Notes under the pieces: generated by a model
Told to the model about the DNA's origin: nothing
The model's input: the letters and a program-made list of their open reading frames with translations, nothing else
Databases searched by the model: none
Assembly (NCBI GenBank): GCA_943914555.1
Contig: CALUCM010000016.1
Span: forward strand, 1 to 33,417
DNA length: 33,417 nt
Direction of reading: 5' to 3'
DNA from: an uncultured Francisella sp.
GTDB lineage: Bacteria > Pseudomonadota > Gammaproteobacteria > Burkholderiales > Neisseriaceae
Program-made: the position numbers and the translations under genes
Shown here: positions 23,723 through 31,792 of the stretch, piece after piece
Numbering within the stretch: position 1 is the stretch's first letter
Layout: the number at the start of each line of letters is the position of its first letter

Positions 23723-24472
23723 GTGTCTAGCGATTTTTCTCTTTTACCACCGAAAGTTGTGGGTCAATTAAAGCAGCTGGGTATTTTTAACGCCGTGCAA
23801 TTGCGTGAAAGAGGGGCCTTGCCTGTTTTTTTACAATTACAAATGCGCCATAGAGGGCTCACCCGCGCTGTTCTATGGCGTTTGTATGCCATTGAGTGGA
23901 ATATGTCGCTATCTGATATTTCTTCTGAGATCAAGCAAGATTTATCTCATTTATTAAAGCAAGCAGCACCCGTAGCCATTTTTCCTGAACAAATAATCAT
24001 GGAGGGTTGGATGCGATGCGCCTTAAAAGAGGCAAAACGAGCTGCTCTTATGGATGAAGTACCGGTTGGAGCTGTGATTGTTTATCAAAATCAAGTGATT
24101 GCGTTTGGTCATAACCAAATGCAAAAACAATCTTGTGTGCTGTACCATGCTGAAATGATAGCTATTGAAGAGGCTAGTAAGACATTGGGCAATCGGCGCT
24201 TGCTTGATTGTGATCTATATGTAACAGTAGAACCTTGTATGATGTGTGTTGGGGCTATTTTACAATCGCGCGTTAGGCGAGTTATCTATGGTGCATTAGA
24301 AGTAAAAACAGGCATGGTTGTGAGTATTGATCAAAATATTTATCAGCATATCAATCACCATACCGCTTTTTTAGGAGGAATTTTGGCAGAGGAATGTAGT
24401 GGATTAATGAGTGGCTTTTTCCAAGCCAAGCGTAATATTTTTGATCATTGTACTAGTGAGAAAAAGACATGA
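23723..24472 (+). CDS. tadA: TadA-type tRNA adenosine deaminase with N-terminal TfoX-C-like domain
   Basis: A 249-aa protein. Residues 95-245 form a zinc cytidine/adenosine deaminase domain like TadA, which makes inosine at position 34 of tRNA-Arg(ACG). It has the HAE motif (H142, E144), PCMMC (C172, C175) and the C-terminal GILAEECSGLMSGFF. Residues 1-80 (LLPPKVVGQLKQLGI, LRERGALPVFLQLQ, LWRLYAIEW) resemble the helix-hairpin-helix TfoX C-terminal domain, an unusual fusion. The start is GTG; an in-frame TAG lies just upstream and no ATG precedes residue 41. A TadA-only start at codon 93 is possible but has no ribosome-binding site. Two substrate-contact regions are atypical: SCVLY before HAE instead of HDPTA, and Glu193 where Asp is usual. 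The stop overlaps the ruvB start (ATGA). Confidence 0.85.
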   Translation: MSSDFSLLPPKVVGQLKQLGIFNAVQLRERGALPVFLQLQMRHRGLTRAVLWRLYAIEWNMSLSDISSEIKQDLSHLLKQAAPVAIFPEQIIMEGWMRCALKEAKRAALMDEVPVGAVIVYQNQVIAFGHNQMQKQSCVLYHAEMIAIEEASKTLGNRRLLDCDLYVTVEPCMMCVGAILQSRVRRVIYGALEVKTGMVVSIDQNIYQHINHHTAFLGGILAEECSGLMSGFFQAKRNIFDHCTSEKKT

Positions 24473-25506
24473 TTACCACTGATCGTTTGGACGAAGAAAC
24501 CCGTATCAATGAAACTTCTGCTCTTTCAAGACAGGAAGAAGCTTTAGAAAAAGCATTGCGCCCTCGTTATCTTATTGAGTATATTGGTCAAAATAAAATT
24601 ACAGAGCAACTTACTATCTTTATTCAAGCAGCTAAAAGTAGAAAAGAAGCTTTGGATCACACCTTATTGTTTGGACCTCCAGGGCTTGGTAAGACAACTT
24701 TGGCTTTTGTAGTGGCACGTGAGTTGGGTGTTAATTTGCGGCAAACTTCTGGCCCTGTATTGGAAAAAGCTGGAGATTTAGCGGGTATATTAACCAGTCT
24801 AGAACCTTTTGATGTACTGTTTATTGATGAAATTCATCGTCTTAACTCCAATATTGAGGAAATCCTTTACCCGGCTTTGGAAGATTTTCAATTAGATATT
24901 ATGATTGGTGAAGGTCCAGGTGCGCGAGCCGTCAAAATCGATTTGCCACCTTTTACATTATTGGGAGCAACAACGCGTGCAGGTATGCTCACTAATCCTC
25001 TACGTGATCGCTTTGGTATTGTCATGCGTCTAGAGTTTTATCAACCGCAAGAATTGGCATTAATTATCAGACGTTCCAGCGATCTGATCGGTTGTCAGAT
25101 TGATGAAAAGAGTGCAATAGAAATTTCTCGTCGTTCGCGTGGGACACCTCGTATCGCTAACCGTATTTTACGACGAGTCAGGGATTTTGCAGAGGTAAAA
25201 AATAGAGGCAAGATTGATTTAACTACCACGCAAACAGCATTAAATATGTTAGAGATTGATTCAGCGGGTTTGGATATTATTGATCGCAAATTATTAACTG
25301 CAATTATTCACCAGTTTTCAGGAGGACCAGTTGGAGTAGCAAACCTAGCAGCTGCTATTGGCGAACCTGTCAATACTATTGAAGATGTATTAGAACCTTA
25401 TCTAATACAACAAGGATTTATTCAAAGAACACCTCGAGGACGTATTGTCACTGAACATACGTACCGACATTTTAATATATTAAGAAACGAGGAAGATCTT
25501 TTATAA
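24469..25506 (+). CDS. ruvB: Holliday junction branch migration helicase RuvB
   Basis: Hexameric AAA+ motor that drives branch migration with RuvA in recombinational repair; 345 aa. Walker A is GPPGLGKT at 69-76, Walker B DEIHRL near 122, sensor 1 GATTRAGMLTNPLRDRFG near 169-186, and the C-terminal winged-helix part contains the conserved FIQRTPRGR. It overlaps the tadA fusion gene by four bases. ruvA and ruvC, often adjacent, are not in the window. It converges with the HlyIII-like gene 55 bases away; no terminator hairpin is visible between them. Confidence 0.97.
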   Translation: MITTDRLDEETRINETSALSRQEEALEKALRPRYLIEYIGQNKITEQLTIFIQAAKSRKEALDHTLLFGPPGLGKTTLAFVVARELGVNLRQTSGPVLEKAGDLAGILTSLEPFDVLFIDEIHRLNSNIEEILYPALEDFQLDIMIGEGPGARAVKIDLPPFTLLGATTRAGMLTNPLRDRFGIVMRLEFYQPQELALIIRRSSDLIGCQIDEKSAIEISRRSRGTPRIANRILRRVRDFAEVKNRGKIDLTTTQTALNMLEIDSAGLDIIDRKLLTAIIHQFSGGPVGVANLAAAIGEPVNTIEDVLEPYLIQQGFIQRTPRGRIVTEHTYRHFNILRNEEDLL

Positions 25507-25561
25507 GTTTGTGGTGCGAAATAAAAATTAAATAATAAGCTAAGTTACTCTCTGTTCTTGG

Positions 25562-26245
25562 TCATAGAGAATAAACCGTAGGAAAATAGCTGCAAAGAAA
25601 TAGAAAAGAACCAACAGCAGCAAAGATATGCCATAGCCCATGATAATAGACTTCATGACGGTGGTCTTTTTTTGACCTTGCATAGCACCCGATGCCAATT
25701 AAGGTGGCTGCAAGACTGGTAAAATTAAATAAAATCGAATACCAAGGAAAGGTGGTCAAAAACTTTGGTAATAAAATGATGAGAGAACCTGATAAGATCT
25801 TAGCAATCATGAAAGGTTTTCCTCTTTCTTGCTGATAGCTGTTTTTCCCTAAATGAAATTCATAGTAACAGCCCAGCGCTGCCATAGCGGATAGATAAAT
25901 CCAAAAAAATATTGGCCATATGCTATCATTAAATGCAATCAATAACATCGGTGCATAGGTTGTAGGAGAAGAAATAAAGATAAAGCAGTGATCAATTACA
26001 CGTAATTTATTTTTTAGCTCAGTTTGGTAAGCCCAATGGTAAAGCATAGAAGATAAATAGCAGCCTGTTAGACCCGTGCAATAGATAAAAGATGGTATCC
26101 AATGAGAGGGGCCATACTGATGGCTTTGCTTTAAAATGAAACAAGAAATGATAAAACACAATACTGTGGTAGTGGCATGTGAATAGACATTAAAGCGTTC
26201 TTTTGCGGTGATTCTAAAAGAGGAAAGCGAAGGATGTTTTGTCAT
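25562..26245 (-). CDS. Hemolysin III / PAQR-family membrane protein
   Basis: Seven-span integral membrane protein of 227 aa in the PAQR/HlyIII family (YqfA-like), inner membrane. The family zinc-site residues are visible: ERFNVYSH at the N-terminus, SSMLYHWAY and the LRVIDHCFIF segment in the middle, and HGLWHIFAAVGS near the C-terminus. The transmembrane segments are at about 25-40, 50-68, 85-103, 108-127, 145-163, 165-185 and 197-220. The biochemical role of bacterial members is not settled; hydrolase activity is proposed for the superfamily. No strong ribosome-binding site precedes the ATG. It is a single gene, divergent from fabD. Confidence 0.88.
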   Translation of the reverse strand: MTKHPSLSSFRITAKERFNVYSHATTTVLCFIISCFILKQSHQYGPSHWIPSFIYCTGLTGCYLSSMLYHWAYQTELKNKLRVIDHCFIFISSPTTYAPMLLIAFNDSIWPIFFWIYLSAMAALGCYYEFHLGKNSYQQERGKPFMIAKILSGSLIILLPKFLTTFPWYSILFNFTSLAATLIGIGCYARSKKDHRHEVYYHGLWHIFAAVGSFLFLCSYFPTVYSL

Positions 26246-26305
26246 AGATATTTTGCTGTTGAAATTTAAAGCTATATCTCCATGAAGAAATCAATATTAT
26301 ATAGA

Positions 26306-26314
26306 TGCTATAAA
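26306..26314 (+). promoter_or_regulatory. Possible extended -10 promoter of fabD-fabG-gloB
   Basis: TGC followed directly by TATAAA (26309-26314) matches the extended -10 pattern TGnTATAAT with one mismatch. There is no recognisable -35 at the usual distance. It lies 66 bases before the fabD ATG in the 135-base divergent gap, which is otherwise AT-rich without visible structure. Confidence 0.35.
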
Positions 26315-26380
26315 ATACATTAAACACGACAATATATAAAAGAAAAGTTAAATTACTATTTGTGCAATTGAAGGATTTAT

Positions 26381-27304
26381 ATGATATTTGCGTTCTTGTT
26401 TCCTGGTCAAGGGGCTCAAAAATTAGGGATGATGTCTGGATTTTCTAGTTGTTCTATTGTACAGCATACTTTTGAAGAAGCTTCCGACACTTTGTCCCTT
26501 GATTTATGGTCTTTATTGCAAGGGGAAGATAAAGAGATCATCGCACGTACTGAAATTACACAACCTTTAATGTTGACTGTGGCGGTTGCTGTGTTTCGAG
26601 CTTATTGTAATCTAGGAGGAAAGCGGCCAAACTATGTTACAGGCCATAGTCTGGGTGAATACAGTGCGTTGGTGGCTGCAGAGGTAGCCACTTTCCAGGA
26701 TGTGCTACAAGTAGTTAAAGCCCGCGCTTGTTTGATGCAGAAAGCTGTGATGGAAGGTCAAGGTGCCATGGCAGCGATTCTTAATTTACCTGAAGAAAAG
26801 GTACATGCATTATGTGAGCAAGTTACCTGTGGTACGGTTGAAGTTGCCAATATTAACACTCCTGAGCAAATTGTTATTGCTGGTGAGAAAAAAGCTGTTG
26901 ATCAGGCAGCTCAATTAGCAAAAAAGCAGGGAGCTAGAGCGATATTATTATCAGTTTCTGTGCCTTCACATTGCTCTTTAATGAGTCAAGCAGCAGAAAA
27001 ATTAGCTAGAGTATTGGCTTCAGTTGAGTTTGCTGAACCTGTGATCCCTGTTATACACAATGTCAGTGCTTCTACGCATAACAGTCCATTTGCCATAAAA
27101 GAAGCATTGATTAAACAGCTATATTCACCCGTATTGTGGGTTAAGAGTATGGAATATTTATATACACAAGGTGTGTCTGAGGCGGTTGAATGCGCACCAA
27201 CGCGAGTGTTGACTGATTTGAATAAACGCATGAATCATCCCTTACAAATGTGCTCATGGACATCTGTAGAGGATATTGCATCTTGGCTAGATCAACATCA
27301 ATAG
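26381..27304 (+). CDS. fabD: Malonyl-CoA:ACP transacylase
   Basis: Loads malonyl groups from CoA onto acyl carrier protein for type II fatty acid synthesis; 307 aa. The N-terminal FPGQGAQ forms the oxyanion loop. The nucleophile is Ser90 in GHSLGE, the carboxylate-binding Arg is at 115, and the catalytic His is 197 in VPSHCSLM. AAGGA stands six bases before the ATG. fabG follows after 21 bases. The commonly neighbouring fabH and acpP genes are not here. Confidence 0.97.
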   Translation: MIFAFLFPGQGAQKLGMMSGFSSCSIVQHTFEEASDTLSLDLWSLLQGEDKEIIARTEITQPLMLTVAVAVFRAYCNLGGKRPNYVTGHSLGEYSALVAAEVATFQDVLQVVKARACLMQKAVMEGQGAMAAILNLPEEKVHALCEQVTCGTVEVANINTPEQIVIAGEKKAVDQAAQLAKKQGARAILLSVSVPSHCSLMSQAAEKLARVLASVEFAEPVIPVIHNVSASTHNSPFAIKEALIKQLYSPVLWVKSMEYLYTQGVSEAVECAPTRVLTDLNKRMNHPLQMCSWTSVEDIASWLDQHQ

Positions 27305-27325
27305 TCACAATAGGAGATAGAACTA

Positions 27326-28069
27326 ATGTTTTTATTACAAGGGAAAACGGCTTTAGTGACAGGCGCGTCTAGAGGGATTGGCAAATGTATTGCACACACT
27401 TTAGCGCAAGCAGGAGCAAAAGTAATTGGCACAGCTACCAGTCAAGCAGGTGCAGATGATATTACTGAGAGTTTGGCTGATTTTAATGGTCGCGGGCTTG
27501 TGCTTAATGTGGCTGATAAGAAAAGTATTGATACAGCTCTTTGCAGATTAATTGATGAAGAAACTGTGGTGCACATTCTTGTGAATAATGCAGCTGTTAC
27601 CCGAGATAATCTGGTGATGCGTATGAAAGAAGATGAGTGGGATGAAGTATTATTGACTAATTTAAAAGGTGTTTTTCTGGTGTGTCAAAAACTATTGCGT
27701 CCTATGTTAAAAGCTAAAAATGGGCGTATTATTAATATTAGTTCTTTAGTAGGCACAACTGGTAACGCTGGGCAAAGTAATTATGCTAGCAGTAAAGCAG
27801 GCTTAGTTGCATTTAGTCAGAGCCTTGCTCGAGAGGTAGCCAGTCGTCATATTACCGTTAATTGTGTGGCGCCAGGTTGGATCGTAACAGATATGACCAG
27901 TCGTCTGCCCGAAAATCTTTTGGCTGAGGCTAAGACGATGATTCCAATGGCTCGCATGGGGCGAGTGGAAGATGTTGCAGCAGCGGTATTATTTTTAGCT
28001 TCTGATGAAGCTAACTATATCACTGGCCAAGTTTTGCATTGTAATGGCGGCTTATGCATGATGCACTAA
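27326..28069 (+). CDS. fabG: 3-oxoacyl-ACP reductase
   Basis: NADPH-dependent short-chain dehydrogenase that reduces beta-ketoacyl-ACP; 247 aa. The cofactor loop is TGASRGIG at 12-19, the NNAAVTRD strand lies near 87-94, and the catalytic triad is Ser140, Tyr153 and Lys157 (Y-A-S-S-K). The C-terminus, YITGQVLHCNGGLCMMH, fits the FabG tetramer interface. AGGAG precedes the ATG. The last 16 bases overlap the following gloB-like gene, which stands where acpP is usually found. Confidence 0.95.
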   Translation: MFLLQGKTALVTGASRGIGKCIAHTLAQAGAKVIGTATSQAGADDITESLADFNGRGLVLNVADKKSIDTALCRLIDEETVVHILVNNAAVTRDNLVMRMKEDEWDEVLLTNLKGVFLVCQKLLRPMLKAKNGRIINISSLVGTTGNAGQSNYASSKAGLVAFSQSLAREVASRHITVNCVAPGWIVTDMTSRLPENLLAEAKTMIPMARMGRVEDVAAAVLFLASDEANYITGQVLHCNGGLCMMH

Positions 28070-28857
28070 CCTCTTTAACATTAGATATTCAGGGCATTGC
28101 TTGCCATCGTTTTTCTTTGAATAATTTTATTTGGTTGCTTTATATCGATGGGAAAACTGTTTGTATAGATCCAGGTGAGGCAAAAAGCATCAAGTGCGCT
28201 TTAACTCGATGGAATATAGAGGCACTTGATGAAATATGGATCACACACCGTCATTTTGATCATCTGGCTGGAGTGTCTGAGCTTGTAGCTAGTAATCGCC
28301 GCGCTGTAATTGTTAGAGGGCCTGCTACGATTGATGAAGTCAATCAACACGTAAGAGAGGGTGACTGTTTTTCTATTGGGCAAGCGAAGATCTCAGTTTG
28401 GCACACTCCTGGGCATACGATGGAGCATGTGATTTATATAGTATCTTATCCTGGGTATCCCCTTAAAGTATTCTGTGGTGATCTATTGTTTATGGCTGGT
28501 TGTGGTAGAGTGATTGATGGCAGTGTGGAACAATTATTTGCTAGTATCAACCGTTTAAATCAACTACCAGGAGAGACACAACTTTACTTCGCTCATGATT
28601 ATGGGCAGAAAAATATAGCTTTTGCACGACACATGTCCTTGTTATCAAAAGATAAGGTGGATGATATAGGTAAACTTTTACATATCGCCCAATATCAGGG
28701 GCCCCATCATAGTCTAATGGCTGAAAGAGAAATTAATCCTTTTTTACAAGTCACTGATCTTCAGTTTGTGCAACGTGTTTGTGATTTAATTCCTGGAACA
28801 CCGACAACGCCTCTAGCTACTTTTACTACCTTAAGACAGTTGCGCGATCAGTTTTAG
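28054..28857 (+). CDS. gloB: Hydroxyacylglutathione hydrolase (glyoxalase II)
   Basis: Metallo-beta-lactamase-fold enzyme that releases lactate and glutathione from S-lactoylglutathione in methylglyoxal detoxification; 267 aa. The two-metal motif THRHFDH is at 64-70, GHTMEH near 125, the bridging Asp in FCGDLLF, and the substrate-site segment AGCGRVIDGSVEQLFASINRL is characteristic of GloB. AHDY replaces the common AHEY. The C-terminal domain, starting NPFLQV, is the glutathione-binding HAGH_C type. The ATG lies inside the fabG reading frame end (16-base overlap). Its stop codon overlaps the stop codon of the convergent transaldolase gene. Confidence 0.9.
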   Translation: MHDALTSLTLDIQGIACHRFSLNNFIWLLYIDGKTVCIDPGEAKSIKCALTRWNIEALDEIWITHRHFDHLAGVSELVASNRRAVIVRGPATIDEVNQHVREGDCFSIGQAKISVWHTPGHTMEHVIYIVSYPGYPLKVFCGDLLFMAGCGRVIDGSVEQLFASINRLNQLPGETQLYFAHDYGQKNIAFARHMSLLSKDKVDDIGKLLHIAQYQGPHHSLMAEREINPFLQVTDLQFVQRVCDLIPGTPTTPLATFTTLRQLRDQF

Positions 28858-29927
28858 GTTAATTGCTCTAAGATATGATTGAAAGCAGTTGTAAATTGCT
28901 CTATACCATTTTTCTGAAGTTCTGTTGCCAGTTCTTGCAAATCGATCCCTAATGCTTCTATTTCATTGAGACAATCATCGGCTTGTGTTGCGTTAAATTG
29001 AACATTCTTCTCAACATAATTCGTTTGGCTTTGATTTTCTAGCCAAGTATTTGCTGTTTCAACAGGCAAAGTAAGAATAGTATTCTCTTTAGTCACATGG
29101 TCCACATACATCAATTGAGGATAATGGGGGTTTTTAACACTAGTTGAAGCCCACAATAATCTTGGTTTTGTTGCGCCAGCATCATGCAAGGTTGATGTCA
29201 ATGCAGCATGTTTAAGAGTAAAATTTTGCCAATCTTCATAAGTGTGCTCTGCAATTGCTAGCGCTGTTTTCCCTTGTAAATGGCTAGGAATTTTTTGGTC
29301 TACGGCATTGTCTAAGCGGGATAGAAAGAAGCTAGCTACCAAGTGAATGTTGTGTAGTTTGTTTTTATTAGCCAATCGTTGTTTTAAACCTTGATAATAG
29401 GCTTGTTGTATTGCATTTGCCTGTTTTGAGGAGAAAATCAGGGTCATATTGAGACTCACACCTCTGGTAATTAATTCTTGGCAAAGTGCTATACCAGTTT
29501 GAGTTGCCGGAATTTTAATTAATACATTTGAGCGCTCAATAAGTTGGTATAAGCGTAGGGTTTCGGCTAAACTTTCCTGATAATGATTAGCCAGACGAGG
29601 ATCAATTTCAACGCTAATATACCCTGTATGGTACTTTGAACGTTGATAAAGTGGATAAAATAAATCGCACGCGGCTTGTACATCAGTAATAATTAACGTC
29701 TCATAACGGGTTTTTGCGCTTATTGATTTGGCTTTTAAAGATTTAATTTGCTCCTGATAGTTCGAATCTTGCGCAATAGCCTGTGAAAAAATACTGGGAT
29801 TAGTAGTTACTCCGCTAAAGCCTTTTTGTATCCAGTTACGTAATTCTCCGCTACGGATCATGGTGCGAGAGAATTGATCTAACCAAAATTCTGTTGGAGG
29901 ATAGGTGTAAGGTGGCTGTTGCAACAT
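28854..29927 (-). CDS. tal: Transaldolase
   Basis: Pentose phosphate enzyme that transfers dihydroxyacetone units between sugar phosphates; 357 aa. The length and the motifs FWLDQFSRTMI and GFSGVTTNPSIF put it in the longer transaldolase group (as in actinobacteria and cyanobacteria) rather than the TalB group. The Schiff-base lysine is Lys138 in VLIKIPAT, followed by GVSLNMTLIFS, VASFFLSRLDNAVD and LLWASTSVKNP. AAAGGA lies upstream of the ATG. It follows a DMT transporter gene after 24 bases, so both are likely one transcript. Confidence 0.92.
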   Translation of the reverse strand: MLQQPPYTYPPTEFWLDQFSRTMIRSGELRNWIQKGFSGVTTNPSIFSQAIAQDSNYQEQIKSLKAKSISAKTRYETLIITDVQAACDLFYPLYQRSKYHTGYISVEIDPRLANHYQESLAETLRLYQLIERSNVLIKIPATQTGIALCQELITRGVSLNMTLIFSSKQANAIQQAYYQGLKQRLANKNKLHNIHLVASFFLSRLDNAVDQKIPSHLQGKTALAIAEHTYEDWQNFTLKHAALTSTLHDAGATKPRLLWASTSVKNPHYPQLMYVDHVTKENTILTLPVETANTWLENQSQTNYVEKNVQFNATQADDCLNEIEALGIDLQELATELQKNGIEQFTTAFNHILEQLT

Positions 29928-29951
29928 ACGTCAAAGGTTCCTTTTTGATGA

Positions 29952-30809
29952 TTATGACAAATTGGCAGCATTTGATAAAAGCCATAGGGCAATTATTGCT
30001 AGGCTGATGCCAGTATAGTTGATGGGAGTCAAACGCTCTTTAAAACAGGAGCGAGCAATCAATACAGCAAATATGATGACACCTAGATTAACAGCAGTAA
30101 ACACCAAAGTTGGGCTGTTTGCAAAGTAGCGATGCGCCTCAAGATAGAAATAAATATTGGCAAAATTTGCAATACCGATCAGTATACCCAATTTAATGTT
30201 AATTACATGCCATTTGGTGTGGTTCAATAATAGCCAAGTAAATAGCAAAATATCGGCAAGAAAGAAAATAGACACTAAGGCATCAGCAGTTGATAGGCCG
30301 CTTTGAGTTAATGCCTTAAAAAGGCTATCAACAATACCAAAACCAATCATGACTGCATAGAAATAGAAAATACTTTCTTTATTGTTTGACATATTTCTTG
30401 CATTTTTTTCAGGAATAAAAAGTAGAAAGATGGCAAAAAATGCAAGGCCAACGGCAATTAATTTGACTGTTTTAATTGTTTCATGAAATAACAAGAAGGC
30501 ACAAAGAACAGGAATGATTAACGCCAAGCGCTGCGCGGTATCTGCTTTGGCTATACCGATTTTTTTAATTGCTTGTCCTAAGATGAGAAAAAGTGTGGGT
30601 ATAAATATGCCTAGTATCAGACATAGCCATTGCTGATGGTGAAATACTTGGTGCCAATTAGGATGCAGATATAAAATATCCAACAGTAAAGCGGTAACAT
30701 AGTTAACTGCAATTGCTTGTGCTAGGCTAAAAAAAGGCTTTTTAGAACCTATTTTCAGTAATAGCGACACTGCCACGCTAAAAAAAACTGTTAGTACAAT
30801 CAGCCACAT
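29952..30809 (-). CDS. DMT-superfamily (EamA-like) transporter
   Basis: Integral inner-membrane protein of 285 aa with ten predicted transmembrane helices in two halves, as in drug/metabolite transporters of the EamA type. The second half starts after a short charged loop (PEKNARNMSNNKES, about 133-146). The C-terminus has the usual helix 9-10 arrangement with the basic FKERLTP loop. The substrate cannot be told from the sequence. No strong ribosome-binding site is seen. It is divergent from a second, dissimilar DMT gene across a 103-base gap and is followed by tal. Confidence 0.8.
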   Translation of the reverse strand: MWLIVLTVFFSVAVSLLLKIGSKKPFFSLAQAIAVNYVTALLLDILYLHPNWHQVFHHQQWLCLILGIFIPTLFLILGQAIKKIGIAKADTAQRLALIIPVLCAFLLFHETIKTVKLIAVGLAFFAIFLLFIPEKNARNMSNNKESIFYFYAVMIGFGIVDSLFKALTQSGLSTADALVSIFFLADILLFTWLLLNHTKWHVINIKLGILIGIANFANIYFYLEAHRYFANSPTLVFTAVNLGVIIFAVLIARSCFKERLTPINYTGISLAIIALWLLSNAANLS

Positions 30810-30873
30810 TATGTTTTAAGGTTTCATCTCAGTTGCGCTTTCTTTAATAAAGGTTAAGTGAGATGTACTATGG

Positions 30874-30880
30874 TTGTCAA
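30874..30880. promoter_or_regulatory. Shared -35-like element in the gap between two DMT genes
   Basis: In the 103-base gap between divergent transporter genes the bases TTGTCAA read TTGTCA on the plus strand and TTGACAA on the minus strand, the latter a perfect -35 for the leftward gene. The hexamers 17 or 18 bases further on either strand are poor -10s. The sites are therefore suggestive only. Confidence 0.25.
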
Positions 30881-30912
30881 TACTTTACATGCTATATGAT
30901 TGAAGGAAAGTA

Positions 30913-31776
30913 ATGCCACAATTAGGTTCGTTTTGGATGGTTATTTGCGCCATTAGTTTTGCCTTGATGTCTATTTGTGTCAAGTTGCTGGGAGATAATT
31001 TTTCCACGCCAGAAATTGTATTTTGGCGAATGTTGCCAGCGACCATTCTATTATTATTGATGGCAAAATTGCGTGCGCAAACAGTTAAAACCGTACATAT
31101 TAAGTCGCACATGACGCGAGCGTTATTAGGAACAGCCGCGCTTACCTTAAATTTTTTTAGTATTAAACATTTGCCTTTAGCTACAGCAGTGACTTTGACT
31201 TATACTTCAGTCATATGGATGGCAGCTTTTTCAGTTTTTTTATTGAAAAGAAAAATTTCTACATTTGTTTTTTTATGTGCAGTTTTAGGCCTTATCGGCG
31301 TCATCGTACTTTTACGTCCCAGTGGATCATCTGGACAAGCTCTTTATATTTTATTAGGGACATTAACAGGGATGCTCTCTGCTCTTGCTTATGTACAAGT
31401 TAAGGAATTGACTTTGTTGCAAGAGCCAGAGTGGAAGATAGTGTTTTATTTTTCTTTAGTAGCAGCCGGAGTAACTGGGTTATGGAGTGCTATCATCGGC
31501 TTTCATCCGATTGATTACAAAAGTATTGAATTGATTGCGGGTTTGAGTATCACCTCTCTTATTGGACAATTGGCTATGACCTTGGCTTATTCGCAAGGAG
31601 AGCTGCTCATTAGTTCTATATTTTCTTATTTGACAATTATTTTTTCTTTTATATTTGGCGTAGTTATTTTGGGAGAGAAGTTAGGTGCGATAGAAACTTT
31701 GGGTATTTTAATTATTCTGTCAAGTGGGGTATTAAGTAGTATTGCCGATTATCTTAATCTCAAAAAAAAGAGATGA
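30913..31776 (+). CDS. DMT-superfamily (EamA) transporter
   Basis: Ten-span inner-membrane protein, 287 aa, with two EamA repeats (about 8-135 and 148-280). Landmarks are FALMSICVKLLG, EIVFWRMLPA after helix 1, the conserved LPLATAVTLTYTSVIWMAAFS in helices 3-4, and GVVILGEKLGAIETLGILIIL at the end. The closest general resemblance is to RhaT/EamA permeases, and some relatives export metabolites or carry S-adenosylmethionine; the substrate here is unknown. AAGGA precedes the ATG. It is a single gene, facing the unrecognised membrane protein gene 16 bases beyond its stop. Confidence 0.85.
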   Translation: MPQLGSFWMVICAISFALMSICVKLLGDNFSTPEIVFWRMLPATILLLLMAKLRAQTVKTVHIKSHMTRALLGTAALTLNFFSIKHLPLATAVTLTYTSVIWMAAFSVFLLKRKISTFVFLCAVLGLIGVIVLLRPSGSSGQALYILLGTLTGMLSALAYVQVKELTLLQEPEWKIVFYFSLVAAGVTGLWSAIIGFHPIDYKSIELIAGLSITSLIGQLAMTLAYSQGELLISSIFSYLTIIFSFIFGVVILGEKLGAIETLGILIILSSGVLSSIADYLNLKKKR

Positions 31777-31792
31777 GGTTTGAAGAGAGAGA

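Noticed and set aside
30890..30898. TGCTATATG as extended -10 for the second DMT gene
   Set aside because: Transcription would start inside or after the AAGGA ribosome-binding site, so the site is too close to the ATG.
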